From Streptomyces halobius (GTDB taxonomy: Bacteria > Actinomycetota > Actinomycetes > Streptomycetales > Streptomycetaceae), in the NCBI RefSeq assembly GCF_023277745.1, contig NZ_CP086322.1, positions 7,502,001 to 7,566,000 on the forward strand: a stretch of DNA of 64,000 nucleotides, read 5' to 3'. The number at the start of each line of letters is the position of its first letter. Position 1 is the stretch's first letter. The notes under the pieces were generated by a model. It saw only the letters and a list, made by a program, of their open reading frames with translations, searched no databases and was not told the DNA's origin. A program made the position numbers and the translations under genes. Below, one piece after another: positions 47,150-55,045 of this stretch.

Positions 47150-47300
47150 GGGGCCGTGGGCCTTCCGGAAGCCAGTCGGCTGCGGATCGGGGCCGTGGGC
47201 TTCCCGGGGGCTTCCGGCTGTGGGCGGGGCCGTGGGCTCTCCGGGACGCTGTCGGCTACGATCGGGCCGTAGGTTTTCCGGCACCGTCGACTGGTGGCCC
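47150..47300. repeat. Four tandem copies of a 38-base unit
   Basis: Units beginning GGGGCCGTGGGC start at 47150, 47189 and 47226, and a fourth (GGGCCGTAGG) at about 47263, with periods of 37-39 bases; each continues TTCCGG...GTCGGCTGCGGATC with variation. The array stops next to the tetR stop codon. Confidence 0.7.
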
Positions 47301-47305
47301 ACCCC

Positions 47306-47890
47306 TCACCCGCCCAGCAGGGCCGCCGTGCACTGTTCCGCGAGTTCTTCCGCGTGTGGGGGCAATGGGGAGCCGCCCCGTAGGTGGCGGCGGACCAGTG
47401 ACAGCGGGACGTCGATGAGGGCGAGGGTGATGCGCTCGATGTCCTGTGGGGCCTTCGCTCCCACGGTGTCGGCGAGTTCCCTGACGGCCGTGAGGACCCG
47501 CTGATTCCCCTCGGCCGCGCGTCGCCGATGCTCGTCCGACCAGTCCTCCTGGCCGAAGTCCCGGGCGCCGTACAGGAGCAGCGCGGCCTCCTCGGGGTGT
47601 GCGCGGCTCCACGCCACGATGTGCCGGGCCGCCGCCCGTCCCGCCGTGCGCGGGTCCTCGGAGGACTTCAGCGCCACGAAGTAGCCCTCCTGGAAGCCCT
47701 CGACGGTCCGCAGCCACACCTCGGCGAGCAGAGCGGAGCGGCCCGCGAACCGGTGATAGAGCGAGCCGCTGGGTGCGCCGGCGGACGCGGCGACCGCGGA
47801 CATGGTGACGCCGGCGGGGCCCGACTCGGCGGCCAGCCGGACAGCGGCGTCGAGAAGCCGCGCAGTATCGAATCGGGGTGGCCTGGCCAT
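47306..47890 (-). CDS. TetR-family transcriptional repressor
   Basis: 194 residues from ATG 47890. The N-terminal HTH reads LLDAAVRLAAESGPAGVTMSAVAASAGAPSG with SLYHRFAGRSALLAEVW completing the DNA-binding domain. The C-terminal ligand domain is variable (ALLLYGARDFGQEDWSD); ligand unknown. It is divergent from an SRPBCC-domain gene across a 43-base palindrome that overlaps its own ribosome site, so autorepression and control of the neighbour are likely. Confidence 0.9.
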   Translation of the reverse strand: MARPPRFDTARLLDAAVRLAAESGPAGVTMSAVAASAGAPSGSLYHRFAGRSALLAEVWLRTVEGFQEGYFVALKSSEDPRTAGRAAARHIVAWSRAHPEEAALLLYGARDFGQEDWSDEHRRRAAEGNQRVLTAVRELADTVGAKAPQDIERITLALIDVPLSLVRRHLRGGSPLPPHAEELAEQCTAALLGG

Positions 47891-47892
47891 GT

Positions 47893-47935
47893 TCTAGAGG
47901 GTACCCTCCAATTGTATTGGAGAGAGCTCTCTAGA
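47893..47935. promoter_or_regulatory. 43-base palindromic operator between tetR and SRPBCC genes
   Basis: The sequence is symmetric about 47914: TCTAGAG at each outer end, CCAAT-TGT-ATTGG at the centre, and inside the arms the perfect palindromes GAGGGTACCCTC and AGAGAGCTCTCT. It begins two bases from the tetR start codon. TCTCTAGATGCAG and TCTCTAGTTGCAG follow as 14-base direct repeats at 47928-47953. Confidence 0.75.
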
Positions 47936-48094
47936 TGCAGGTCTCTAGTTGCAGTCCATTAGATGGCCGTTCTCTGGGCGGCCTCCTCTCCAGCGGTCTG
48001 CTCCGGAGCGGTTCGTCTGGAGTGTTCTCTGGAGAGTTTCTCTGGAACGTGGCCAGTCCTGCTCCGGGCTCGGCCCTTGGGAATGGAGCGTGTG

Positions 48095-48577
48095 ATGGGC
48101 GTCTACAACGTGCACGAAAGAGTGCTGCCGGTACCGCCGGCAGATGTCGGGCGGCTGGTCGACGGCCTGTCCGGCAGCGCCGATCCGCTGTGGCCGCATG
48201 GTGACTGGCCTCCGATGGTGCTCGACGGGCCACTCGCGCGAGGGGCCCGAGGCGGTCACGGCCCGGTCCGCTACACCGTGGCGGCGTATGTCCCGGGCCA
48301 GTGGGTGCGGTTCACCTTCAGCGGCCCGCGTGGTTTCCACGGCTTCCACGAGTACACCGTGCATCCGCTCGACGGGGATCGCGCCCTGCTGCGCCACACC
48401 CTCGCGATGCGCGTCCGGGGCGCGGCCCGGTTCACCTGGCCGCTGGCCTACCGGGCGTTCCATGACGCGGTCCTGGAGGACAGCCTGGACCGCGCCGAAC
48501 GCGCCTGTACGGGCACCGTCGCGCGCCCGTCCCGCTGGAGCACATACGTCCGCCTGCTGCGCCGGTTCGCCCGGTGA
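48095..48577 (+). CDS. SRPBCC-fold protein (polyketide cyclase/dehydrase-like)
   Basis: 160 residues from ATG 48095, with GGAG 6 bases upstream; ATG 48083 is in frame but has a weaker site. YNVHERVLPVPPADVGRLVD at the start, YVPGQWVRFTFSGPRGFHGFHEYTV in the middle and a long C-terminal helix (YRAFHDAVLEDSLDRAERA) give the helix-grip plan that binds hydrophobic ligands. No enzymatic residues can be assigned. The untranslated 47954-48094 leader contains repeated TTCTCTGG. Controlled probably by the divergent TetR. Confidence 0.8.
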   Translation: MGVYNVHERVLPVPPADVGRLVDGLSGSADPLWPHGDWPPMVLDGPLARGARGGHGPVRYTVAAYVPGQWVRFTFSGPRGFHGFHEYTVHPLDGDRALLRHTLAMRVRGAARFTWPLAYRAFHDAVLEDSLDRAERACTGTVARPSRWSTYVRLLRRFAR

Positions 48578-48632
48578 CGGCCGCTTCGGCGGGTGGTCGT
48601 GCCCCGGACGGTCGGGTCGGAGACGGTCCGTT

Positions 48633-49916
48633 TCACCGCACGAACCGACGCAGCGTCAGGAAGCAGAAGGAGGCGAGCGCCAGCACCAACGGAATCAGCA
48701 ACAGCCATCCGGAGAAGGCGAGTACGGCCGCCGTCAGCATGGAGCCGACGACCACGCCGCACCACAGGGGAGTGCGGCGCGGGAGCAGCACCAGCGCGGC
48801 GGCCAGTCCGGCGAGGGTCACCGCCGCCAGACAGGTGGCGGTCGCCCGCATCAGCAGATCCAGATCGGCGCCGCCGAGGCCGGCCGCCACGGCCAGGAGG
48901 ACGGCCACCCCGCCCAGCACCGCGAGGGAGCGGCGCGGCACCTCGCCCGCCCCGCCGCCCTTGGCCAGCCAGCGGGGCGCCGCCCCGTCCCGGCCGAGGG
49001 CGGCGCCGAGCCGGGAGGCGCCGGCCAGATAGGAGTTGACCGCGCCGAAGGTGAGAAAGAGCGCCGCCGCGGCGGCCACCGGGCGGGCGGCGACGCCCAC
49101 GCTCTGGGTGAGCAGTGCGGTCAGCGGGGTCTCGGTGTCCGCCGCGGCCGGCCCCAGCGCGCCGATCGTGGCCACCGCGAGGCCCAGGTAGAGCACGGTG
49201 ATGACGATGAGCGTGTAACGGGTCACCCGGGGCAAGTCCCGTCGCGGATCCGCGAATTCGCCGGACAGATGGCTCGCCGCCTCCCAGCCCGCGAACGCGA
49301 AGAACAGCACCGCGGCCGCCGAACCGACCGACGACCAGCCGCCGGGCATGAAGGGCGTGAAGTGTGCGGCGGTCACATGCGGAGCGGCGGCCAGGACCGC
49401 GCACAGCAGCACAGCCGCCAGCAGACCGCCGAGCAGCAGCTGCACCCCTCCCGACAACCGCAGGCCGACCGCGTTGGACGCCAGTGCCCCGACGAGGACC
49501 AGCCCGCCGACGACCGCCGCGCCGGTGTTCCCCCAACCGACCGCGTCGGCCACGTACTTCCCGCCGATCCAGGCCGCCGAGACCACGCCGATCGGCACCG
49601 CCCCGTAGAACCACCACCCCACGACGGCCGCCGCCCGTGGCCCCATCGCCCGGTGCACGAACGTGGCCACGCCCCCGCCGTCCGGGAATCGCGCGCCCAG
49701 CGCGGCGAAGGCGGCGGCCACCGGCACACACATGGCCAGCAGTACGGCCCAGGCCAGGATTGAGGCGGGACCGGCCGCCGAGGCGGCCAGGGACGGCAGG
49801 GTCAGGACGCCGGGGCCCAGGACGGCGCCGGCGCACAGCGCGGTGCCGCTGCCGATGCCCAGCCGTCGTACATCCGGCCGTGCGGAAGCAGTGAGGGTTG
49901 TCTGTTGTACGGTCAC
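48633..49916 (-). CDS. APC-family amino-acid permease (YjeH-like)
   Basis: 427 residues from GTG 49916. About twelve hydrophobic segments. The first has the unwound substrate-binding GAVLGPGVLTLP, and GWEAASHLSGEFADPRRDLP after helix 6 is the family motif. Divergent from an Lrp/AsnC regulator, the usual arrangement for amino-acid exporters or importers of this group. Direction of transport cannot be read from sequence; YjeH-like members export hydrophobic amino acids. Confidence 0.88.
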   Translation of the reverse strand: MTVQQTTLTASARPDVRRLGIGSGTALCAGAVLGPGVLTLPSLAASAAGPASILAWAVLLAMCVPVAAAFAALGARFPDGGGVATFVHRAMGPRAAAVVGWWFYGAVPIGVVSAAWIGGKYVADAVGWGNTGAAVVGGLVLVGALASNAVGLRLSGGVQLLLGGLLAAVLLCAVLAAAPHVTAAHFTPFMPGGWSSVGSAAAVLFFAFAGWEAASHLSGEFADPRRDLPRVTRYTLIVITVLYLGLAVATIGALGPAAADTETPLTALLTQSVGVAARPVAAAAALFLTFGAVNSYLAGASRLGAALGRDGAAPRWLAKGGGAGEVPRRSLAVLGGVAVLLAVAAGLGGADLDLLMRATATCLAAVTLAGLAAALVLLPRRTPLWCGVVVGSMLTAAVLAFSGWLLLIPLVLALASFCFLTLRRFVR

Positions 49917-49959
49917 AGTTGCCGAAGGTAACCGTAAGGTTGATCCATTTGGAGCTTGC

Positions 49960-49974
49960 CCGAATGAAATTCGG
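49960..49974. promoter_or_regulatory. Lrp-type palindrome between permease and lrp genes
   Basis: CCGAAT-GAA-ATTCGG is a perfect 15-base dyad, the size of an Lrp/AsnC half-site, in the divergent region. It overlaps an upstream in-frame ATG at 49964, which argues that translation starts later. Confidence 0.6.
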
Positions 49975-49996
49975 TGGCTGCGGCACCATGGAGGCC

Positions 49997-50464
49997 ATGG
50001 ACGACATTGATTCGGCGATTGTCCGCGAACTGCAGCGCGATGCACGGCAGACCAACCGCGAGCTGGCCCGCATGCTGAACATCGCCCCTTCCACCTGCCT
50101 GGAGCGGGTCCGCGCGCTGCGCGCCCGCGGTGTGATCACCGGCTACCGCGCGACCGTGGACCTGCGTGCCCTGAACCGCCCCGTACAGGCGCTGCTCACG
50201 GTCCGCATCCGTCCCATGAACCGCGAGGTCATCGAGCGCTTCAAGGCGTTCCTGACCTCCTTGCCCGAGGTCCTCAACGTCTTCGTCGTCGCGGGCGGCG
50301 ACGACTTCCTCGTCCACGTGGCCGTCCCGGACGTCGACCGGCTGCACGCGCTCCTGATGGACCAGGTCTTCAAGCGCCGCGAGGTCGTCGACTGCCGTAG
50401 CTCGGTGATCTATCAGCATGTCGCCAACGACATCATCGAGGCGCTGCCGCCCAATGGGGCGTGA
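49997..50464 (+). CDS. Lrp/AsnC-family transcriptional regulator
   Basis: 155 residues from ATG 49997 (MDDIDSAIVRELQRDARQTN); ATGs at 49988 and 49964 are also in frame and no ribosome site settles the choice. The N-terminal HTH (NRELARMLNIAPSTCLERVR) is followed by the RAM/ACT-like effector domain with VVAGGDDFLVHVAV. It most likely regulates the divergent amino-acid permease gene in response to an amino acid. A double hairpin follows its stop. Confidence 0.9.
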   Translation: MDDIDSAIVRELQRDARQTNRELARMLNIAPSTCLERVRALRARGVITGYRATVDLRALNRPVQALLTVRIRPMNREVIERFKAFLTSLPEVLNVFVVAGGDDFLVHVAVPDVDRLHALLMDQVFKRREVVDCRSSVIYQHVANDIIEALPPNGA

Positions 50465-50493
50465 GGCCGCCATGCCCGCCCCGGGGAAGCCGC

Positions 50494-50601
50494 TACGCCG
50501 CCCCTGGGCGAAGAGGGGCGGCGTAACGGGCGGCGGGGGGATGGCGCGGTCGGCCCGGCGGAAGCCCTGTCGGCCGGACCGGCGGTGAGCGCGGTCCGGC
50601 C
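50494..50601. terminator. Two hairpins between lrp and the LPMO gene
   Basis: TACGCCGCCCCT (50494-50505) pairs with AGGGGCGGCGTA (50514-50525); GGCCGGACCG (50572-50581) pairs with CGGTCCGGCC (50592-50601). Each lies just past the stop of one of the convergent genes. Confidence 0.85.
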
Positions 50602-50612
50602 GGTGGACCCGA

Positions 50613-51677
50613 TCAACCGCGCTGTCGGGTGGCCTTGCGGCGGGCGGTGGTGAACAGGAACGCGGCGCCCAGGGCCAGCACGGCGGCGCCACCGATGGCG
50701 ATCGGGGCGGTGGAGCCGTCGCCGCCGGTCTCGGCCAGCCGCTGACCGTCCACCGGCTTGGCACCGCCGTCGGGGTGCGGGCCCTCGGCGCCCGAACCGC
50801 CGCCCGGCGCCGGGGCGTCCGCACCGGCCGCCTGGGCCGCGTCGGTGTGCTTGGCGCCGCCGTCGTGGCCGCCACCGTGGTCGTGCCGGCCCGTGCCGAT
50901 GGAGGACTTGTCGGCGCCCTCGGCTATCTGGGTGTCGGTCGGGGCGGACGCCTCCGGGGCGGGCGCGTCGGCGGAACCGCTGTCCGAACCGGCGCTGTCT
51001 GAACCGCTGCCGTCTGAACCGCTGCCGCCCGAACCGCCGTTGTCCTTGCCGAAGACGACGTCGGAGCAGGTGTAGAACGCCTCGGGGCTGTCCGAGCGCT
51101 GCCAGATGCTGTAGACCAGATGACGTCCGGACTTGGCCGGGACCTTGCCGTCGAAGACATAGTCACCGTTGGTGAGCTTCGGGTCGGTGACCTTCGCGAA
51201 CGGCTTGGACTCCAGGTCGGACCACTTCAGCGGCTTGGTCGGGTCGTAGCCGTCCTTGGTGATGTAGAGCTCGAAGGAACCCTTGTGCGGGGCGGTGGCC
51301 TTGTAGTGGAACGTGTGGTTGCCGGCCGTCATCTTGGTGGACGGCCAGTCGGCGCGCGGCAGGTCCAGGCCCTTGTACGTGGCGTCGTTGGCGCTGCAGA
51401 GCTTGCCGTCCGGGATCCTCTCCTTGGACCGGCCGCCGGCGTTGCCGTCGCGGACCCCGTTCCAGTCGTAGAGCGCCTGTGTGCCACCGGCGGCCACGGC
51501 GGCCTTGCACGCCGCGGACCGGGGGCTCTCCGGGCCCTCCGCGTAACAGGCCGAGACCCGGCTGACCGGGTCCGTCATCGAACCGTGCGCGGCGGCCGGG
51601 CTCGTGGCGAGAGCGGTGAGCGCGAGCGGGGCGATGCCGACCAGTGCGATCCCGGTGGCCTTGCGACGAGCGGTCAT
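50613..51677 (-). CDS. Cell-wall-anchored AA10 lytic polysaccharide monooxygenase
   Basis: 354 residues from ATG 51677 (AAGGAG 9 bases upstream). A signal peptide of 30 residues is cut before His31 (AAA|HGSMTDPVSRVSACY), leaving the N-terminal His of the copper brace; the second His is in TAGNHTFHYKATAPHKG. The AA10 domain runs to about residue 205 and is followed by a Gly/Ser/Ala/Pro/His-rich linker of about 100 residues. The C-terminus has LAETG at 314-318, a hydrophobic helix and an Arg/Lys tail, a class E sortase signal (LAxTG). It should be anchored to the cell wall and oxidatively cleave chitin or cellulose. Confidence 0.92.
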   Translation of the reverse strand: MTARRKATGIALVGIAPLALTALATSPAAAHGSMTDPVSRVSACYAEGPESPRSAACKAAVAAGGTQALYDWNGVRDGNAGGRSKERIPDGKLCSANDATYKGLDLPRADWPSTKMTAGNHTFHYKATAPHKGSFELYITKDGYDPTKPLKWSDLESKPFAKVTDPKLTNGDYVFDGKVPAKSGRHLVYSIWQRSDSPEAFYTCSDVVFGKDNGGSGGSGSDGSGSDSAGSDSGSADAPAPEASAPTDTQIAEGADKSSIGTGRHDHGGGHDGGAKHTDAAQAAGADAPAPGGGSGAEGPHPDGGAKPVDGQRLAETGGDGSTAPIAIGGAAVLALGAAFLFTTARRKATRQRG

Positions 51678-52171
51678 CGTGGGGGACTCCTTCATCGGGT
51701 ACGTCGAACGGGGCGGGGGAGTGGGAGGCGGTGGTGGGGGGTCGGGCAGGCGCGACGGTGCCGCCCCCCGTTGAGCGGCGCCGACGGCACGCGAACCCGC
51801 CTTGCCAGACGCACGCTAGCCGCGCTGAACAGCGGATTTGAGGGCCGAAGGGGGATCCTGCGGATCTTTATGGTGCGGTTAAGGCGCTGCTAAGTGCGGG
51901 CACAGGTACGGGCGACGAACCCCGGCGCCCAGACCTGGTGTTGGGCCGTTGGTCGTCCGTTACAGTCCGCGCCGGTTCACCTGGATTCGCGTCCAGTGGC
52001 TCCCTGTCTGGCTCCCCGACGGCTCCCCGGGCGTCTCGCTAACGCCCCCTCCTGCCAACCGAGATGAGAGGCCCGGACAGTCCGTCCGGGCCTCTTCGTA
52101 CTGGGCCCTTCACTCTCGACTCGGCGGAACCGACCGGTTCACCGGCCACGGGGGTTGACGGCGGCCAACAC
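51678..52171. other. Intergenic region with an orphan terminator
   Basis: About 490 bases with no supported gene, holding the leftward LPMO promoter. AGAGGCCCGGAC (52067-52078) and GTCCGGGCCTCT (52084-52095) form a perfect 12-base-pair stem with loop AGTCC, but no intact gene precedes it on the plus strand, so it may be what remains of a deleted neighbour at the edge of the IS630 remnant. Confidence 0.5.
52067..52095. terminator. Orphan hairpin terminator
   Basis: Perfect 12-base-pair stem, five-base loop. No plus-strand gene upstream ends here; it could act on leftward transcription coming from the SPFH operon side. Confidence 0.7.
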
Positions 52172-52408
52172 GAATTCCCCCTGCCACCGTATGCGCCGGA
52201 TCTGAACCCGGCGGAGGGGATCTGGACGAATCTGAAGAACGGTCTGGGCAACCTCGCCCCGAGCACCCTCGACAGCCTCGCGGGCCTGGCCCGCAGCCGC
52301 CTCAAGGCAATGCAGTACCGGCCCGACATGCTCGACGGCTTCATCGCCGAGATCGGCCTTACCCTCGAACCGCCATGACGTCGGCCCCAGGCGAAAGCCT
52401 CAGTACCG
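52172..52408 (+). mobile_element. IS630-type element remnant: transposase C-terminus plus right end
   Basis: The frame to the stop at 52378 reads LPPYAPDLNPAEGIWTNLKN, then RSRLKAMQYRPDMLDGFIAE, the DDE-domain end of IS630-family transposases (NPAEGIW carries the third acidic residue). The part before 52172 no longer matches. The 3' flank reads GGCGAAAGCCTCAG followed by TA, which pairs as an inverted repeat with the end found at 54934-54954; IS630 elements insert at TA. Non-functional. Confidence 0.8.
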
Positions 52409-52677
52409 GGATCGGATGGGATCTTGCCATCCTCGGCTTGGCGACTCATCCGGCGACCGGTGCGGCCCAGGATCCCAACGAAAGCATGGCGTGGTCGGCG
52501 ACTGACGACGGCAAGAAGTGCATCACGCGCAGCAGTTGGCTATGAGCGGGGCGAGCATCGATGCCGGCACGGACCCGGCCGAGGCGCAGGGTGCTGCCGA
52601 ACGGACGACGGCCTTCTACACCGCTGCCTGACCTGGTCCTGGCCGCCCAACGTCCCTGGCGACAGTCGAGGGTAGGC

Positions 52678-53775
52678 TCAATCGCCGGACGTCTGCCCCC
52701 GGCCCGGCGCCTGGGGCGCTTTCGCGGCCTCGGCCTCGGCCTTGGCCTCGCTCACCGCGGCGGCGGCCTGCTTCGCGGCCTCGTCAGCGCCGAGCGAAAG
52801 CGTCGAGCCTTCCTCGAGCTCCGGAGTCCCGCCTTCGTCCGACGTGTCGTCAGTTTCGGTAGTGGCTGCTTCCTCAGATTGCGCAGGTTTGGGAAGACCC
52901 ATGGTTGACTGATCGCCGAACGCGCTGGTGACGGTGCGAACTGCCTCGGTCAGCTCCCCCGGGATCACCCAGAACGTGTTGTTGTCGCTCTTCGCCAAGT
53001 GCGGGAGCGTCTCGAGGTACTTGTAGGCCAGGATCTTCGGGTCGGCATTGTTGCGATGGACGGCCTGGAAGACGCGCTCCACCGCCTTTGCCTCGCCGTC
53101 CGCCCGCAAGATCATGGCTTGTTGCGTGCCCTGTGCTTCCAGGATGTCCTTCTGCTTCGTGCCTTCCGCGGTAAGGACCTTGGCTTGCCGCTCCCCTTCG
53201 GCGTGCAGGATGGCCGCGCGCTTGTCACGCTCGGCCCGCATCTGCTTCTCCATCGCCTCTTTGATGGTGTGCGGTGGGTCGATGGCCTTGATCTCGACGC
53301 GGTTGACCCGGATGCCCCACTTGCCGGTGGCGTCGTCGAGGACGGCGCGGAGCCGGTTGTTGATCTCCTCACGTGAGGTGAGCGTCCCCTCCAGGTCCAT
53401 GCTGCCGATGACGTTCCGCAGCGTGGTCACGGTGAGCTGATCGATCGCCTGCAGGTAACTGGCGACCTCGTAGGCCGCCGCCCGCGGGTCGGTGATCTGG
53501 TAGTAGAGCACGGTGTCGATATTCACCACGAGGTTGTCCTGGGTGATCACCGGTTGGGGGTCGGACGAATAGACCTGCTCGCGCACATCGAGTTTGCTGT
53601 TGATGCGGTCCGCCACCGGCAGGACCAAGTTCAGGCCGGGTTGCAGCGTCCGGCGATATCGGCCGAACCGCTCGATGTTGTAGCGGCGCGCCTGCGGGAC
53701 GATCCGCACAGTGGAAGCCACGAGGAAGACGACAATAATCGCCGCCACAAGAATGGGGATGACAACTGGATCCAC
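52678..53775 (-). CDS. SPFH/Band 7 protein, paraslipin (QmcA-like)
   Basis: 365 residues from GTG 53775. One N-terminal membrane helix (VVIPILVAAIIVVFLVASTV), the SPFH domain (QARRYNIERFGRYRRTLQPG, VITQDNLVVNIDTVLYYQIT, RNVIGSMDLEGTLTSREEIN), a coiled-coil rich in Ala/Glu (AEGERQAKVLTAEGTKQKDI) and an acidic tail. It should form membrane-bound oligomeric cages with an NfeD partner, here encoded just upstream. Base composition is a little less GC-rich than the core genes, and the pair sits between IS630 remnants. Confidence 0.92.
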   Translation of the reverse strand: MDPVVIPILVAAIIVVFLVASTVRIVPQARRYNIERFGRYRRTLQPGLNLVLPVADRINSKLDVREQVYSSDPQPVITQDNLVVNIDTVLYYQITDPRAAAYEVASYLQAIDQLTVTTLRNVIGSMDLEGTLTSREEINNRLRAVLDDATGKWGIRVNRVEIKAIDPPHTIKEAMEKQMRAERDKRAAILHAEGERQAKVLTAEGTKQKDILEAQGTQQAMILRADGEAKAVERVFQAVHRNNADPKILAYKYLETLPHLAKSDNNTFWVIPGELTEAVRTVTSAFGDQSTMGLPKPAQSEEAATTETDDTSDEGGTPELEEGSTLSLGADEAAKQAAAAVSEAKAEAEAAKAPQAPGRGQTSGD

Positions 53776-53804
53776 AGTGCCTCCATTGCTCTGTGTTCAG
53801 CCGT

Positions 53805-54242
53805 TCATGGAAGGAGTTCGCGGGGGTAGACGATGGCTGTAGCGCCTTCGATCTCCATGACATCCACCAGCGCTCCCACCGGGATCACAAGGCTTTCGTC
53901 GAGGGCGCGGGCGGACCAATCTTCGCCGGAGAGTTTGATCAGGCCGTGAGTCGCGGTGACCTCCTGCATGACCTCGGCCCGCTTGCCGATCAGCGCATCA
54001 CTGCCCTCTCGTGTGAGGGGTGGCTGTGCCATATGCCGCAGCGCGACAGGACGGACGATGAGAAGGCCCGCTGCCGCTGCCACTCCGAGGGCCACGAGCT
54101 GGCCAAGAATACCGACGCCCACACCGGCGACTACGGCGGCGACCAATGCGGCGCCCGCCAGCAATCCGAAGACCAGCGTCAGGGTGAAGAACTCCGCGGC
54201 ACCTAGCGCCGCGGCGGCGATCAGCCATACGAACCACGGGAT
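53805..54242 (-). CDS. NfeD-family membrane protein with no canonical start codon
   Basis: The frame codes for IPWFVWLIAAAALGAAEFF, two further helices (LLAGAALVAAVVAGVGVG, LGVAAAAGLLIVRPVAL) and a C-terminal OB fold (GKRAEVMQEVTATHGLIKLS ... VEIEGATAIVYP-like end). NfeD proteins partner SPFH proteins in the membrane; the SPFH gene follows after 29 bases. Homologues start at the Met before PWFVWL. Here that codon is ATC (54240-54242), 8 bases after a good GGGAGG, with an in-frame stop 27 bases further up and no ATG or GTG between; a CTG lies upstream. The first ordinary start, TTG 54164, would remove the first helix. Confidence 0.75.
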   Translation of the reverse strand: MPWFVWLIAAAALGAAEFFTLTLVFGLLAGAALVAAVVAGVGVGILGQLVALGVAAAAGLLIVRPVALRHMAQPPLTREGSDALIGKRAEVMQEVTATHGLIKLSGEDWSARALDESLVIPVGALVDVMEIEGATAIVYPRELLP

Positions 54243-54469
54243 AGAATCGGCCTCCCTCAGAGGGACTCATTCACCAACCTACCTCCCGGAACGCCGAACA
54301 GAACAGATTTGACCCGCCCGGTTGCTTGGAGCGCATCCCACCGGACGAGACGAGGAAGCTGCAGGAACCCGCTTGGTCTGCGAGGGCGCCTGGACGGCGA
54401 CAAGGAGATCCCACCCGCGTTGCCGGTGCTGGTCGCCGCCCTCCGCCAGACGGCCGCCTGCTTGTCGTC

Positions 54470-54954
54470 CCGCTCGGCCGCCCGGTGCACCACCACCTGC
54501 ACGGAGAAGTCCATCTGCCGCAGGATCCGGCTCAACCGCCGGCTGAAGCAGACATGACAGTGCCGCGCCGCCAGCACCGAGATCCGCACCAACGTCCACC
54601 GTTGATCCTCCCCCAGCCGTGCGCTGCCGGACCGTGCCCCAACCCGGTCGCCGGCCACGCCCGCCAGGACGGCTTCATCCGCAACGCCCCCCGATAGCCC
54701 CTACGCGCGCACCCCCTCCGTGCCGCCCTCACACCAGGCAGACCGCCAGCCATAGGGACTACCGCGAGACCCGGAGGGCCCTCGCCACCTGCGTTCGCCT
54801 ATGCACACCGCGAACATCTCAGCGGCCTGCACCGCACCCCCTCCCGCGGCCCCGCTGCACCGCGGTCAGGCCACCCCCATCGGGAAACCGCATGACACCG
54901 ACGTACACCCGCCCGCGACCGGTGCGTCACCCCGAGGCGAAAGGCTCAGTAGCG
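54470..54954 (-). mobile_element. IS630-type element remnant: left end plus degenerate transposase N-terminus
   Basis: Read leftward, CTGAGCCTTTCGCC preceded by TA (54934-54954) matches the inverted copy of the end at 52392. After it, in shifting frames, come VARALRVSR, AWCEGGTEGVRA, GEDQRWTLVRISVLAARHCH and FSVQVVVHRAAERDDKQAAV, in the order of an IS630-family transposase (HTH domain, then EDQRWTLARV and AERD blocks). Stops and frameshifts make it inactive. It lies upstream of nfeD in the same orientation. Confidence 0.75.
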
Positions 54955-55045
54955 GGGTCCGTCGGCCGGGTGAGGCCGACGTGCGAAGTTGGATGGGGTG
55001 ATGAATCGCAGGGGCGATCAGCAAGGTCAGTGAAGGGGAGACTAC

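Noticed and set aside
46885..47300. CRISPR array
   Set aside because: The repeats are contiguous or nearly so, degenerate, and have no spacers of constant size; no cas gene is present in the window.
47963..48094. N-terminal extension of the SRPBCC protein
   Set aside because: The extra 44 codons are low in conservation signals and run through the TTCTCTGG leader repeats; GGAG before ATG 48095 fits better.
54257..54658. 133-residue leftward ORF as a novel protein
   Set aside because: Its centre is recognisable IS630 transposase (DQRWTLVRISVLAARHCH) and its C-terminal half has no continuation of the family, so it is a remnant and not a gene.
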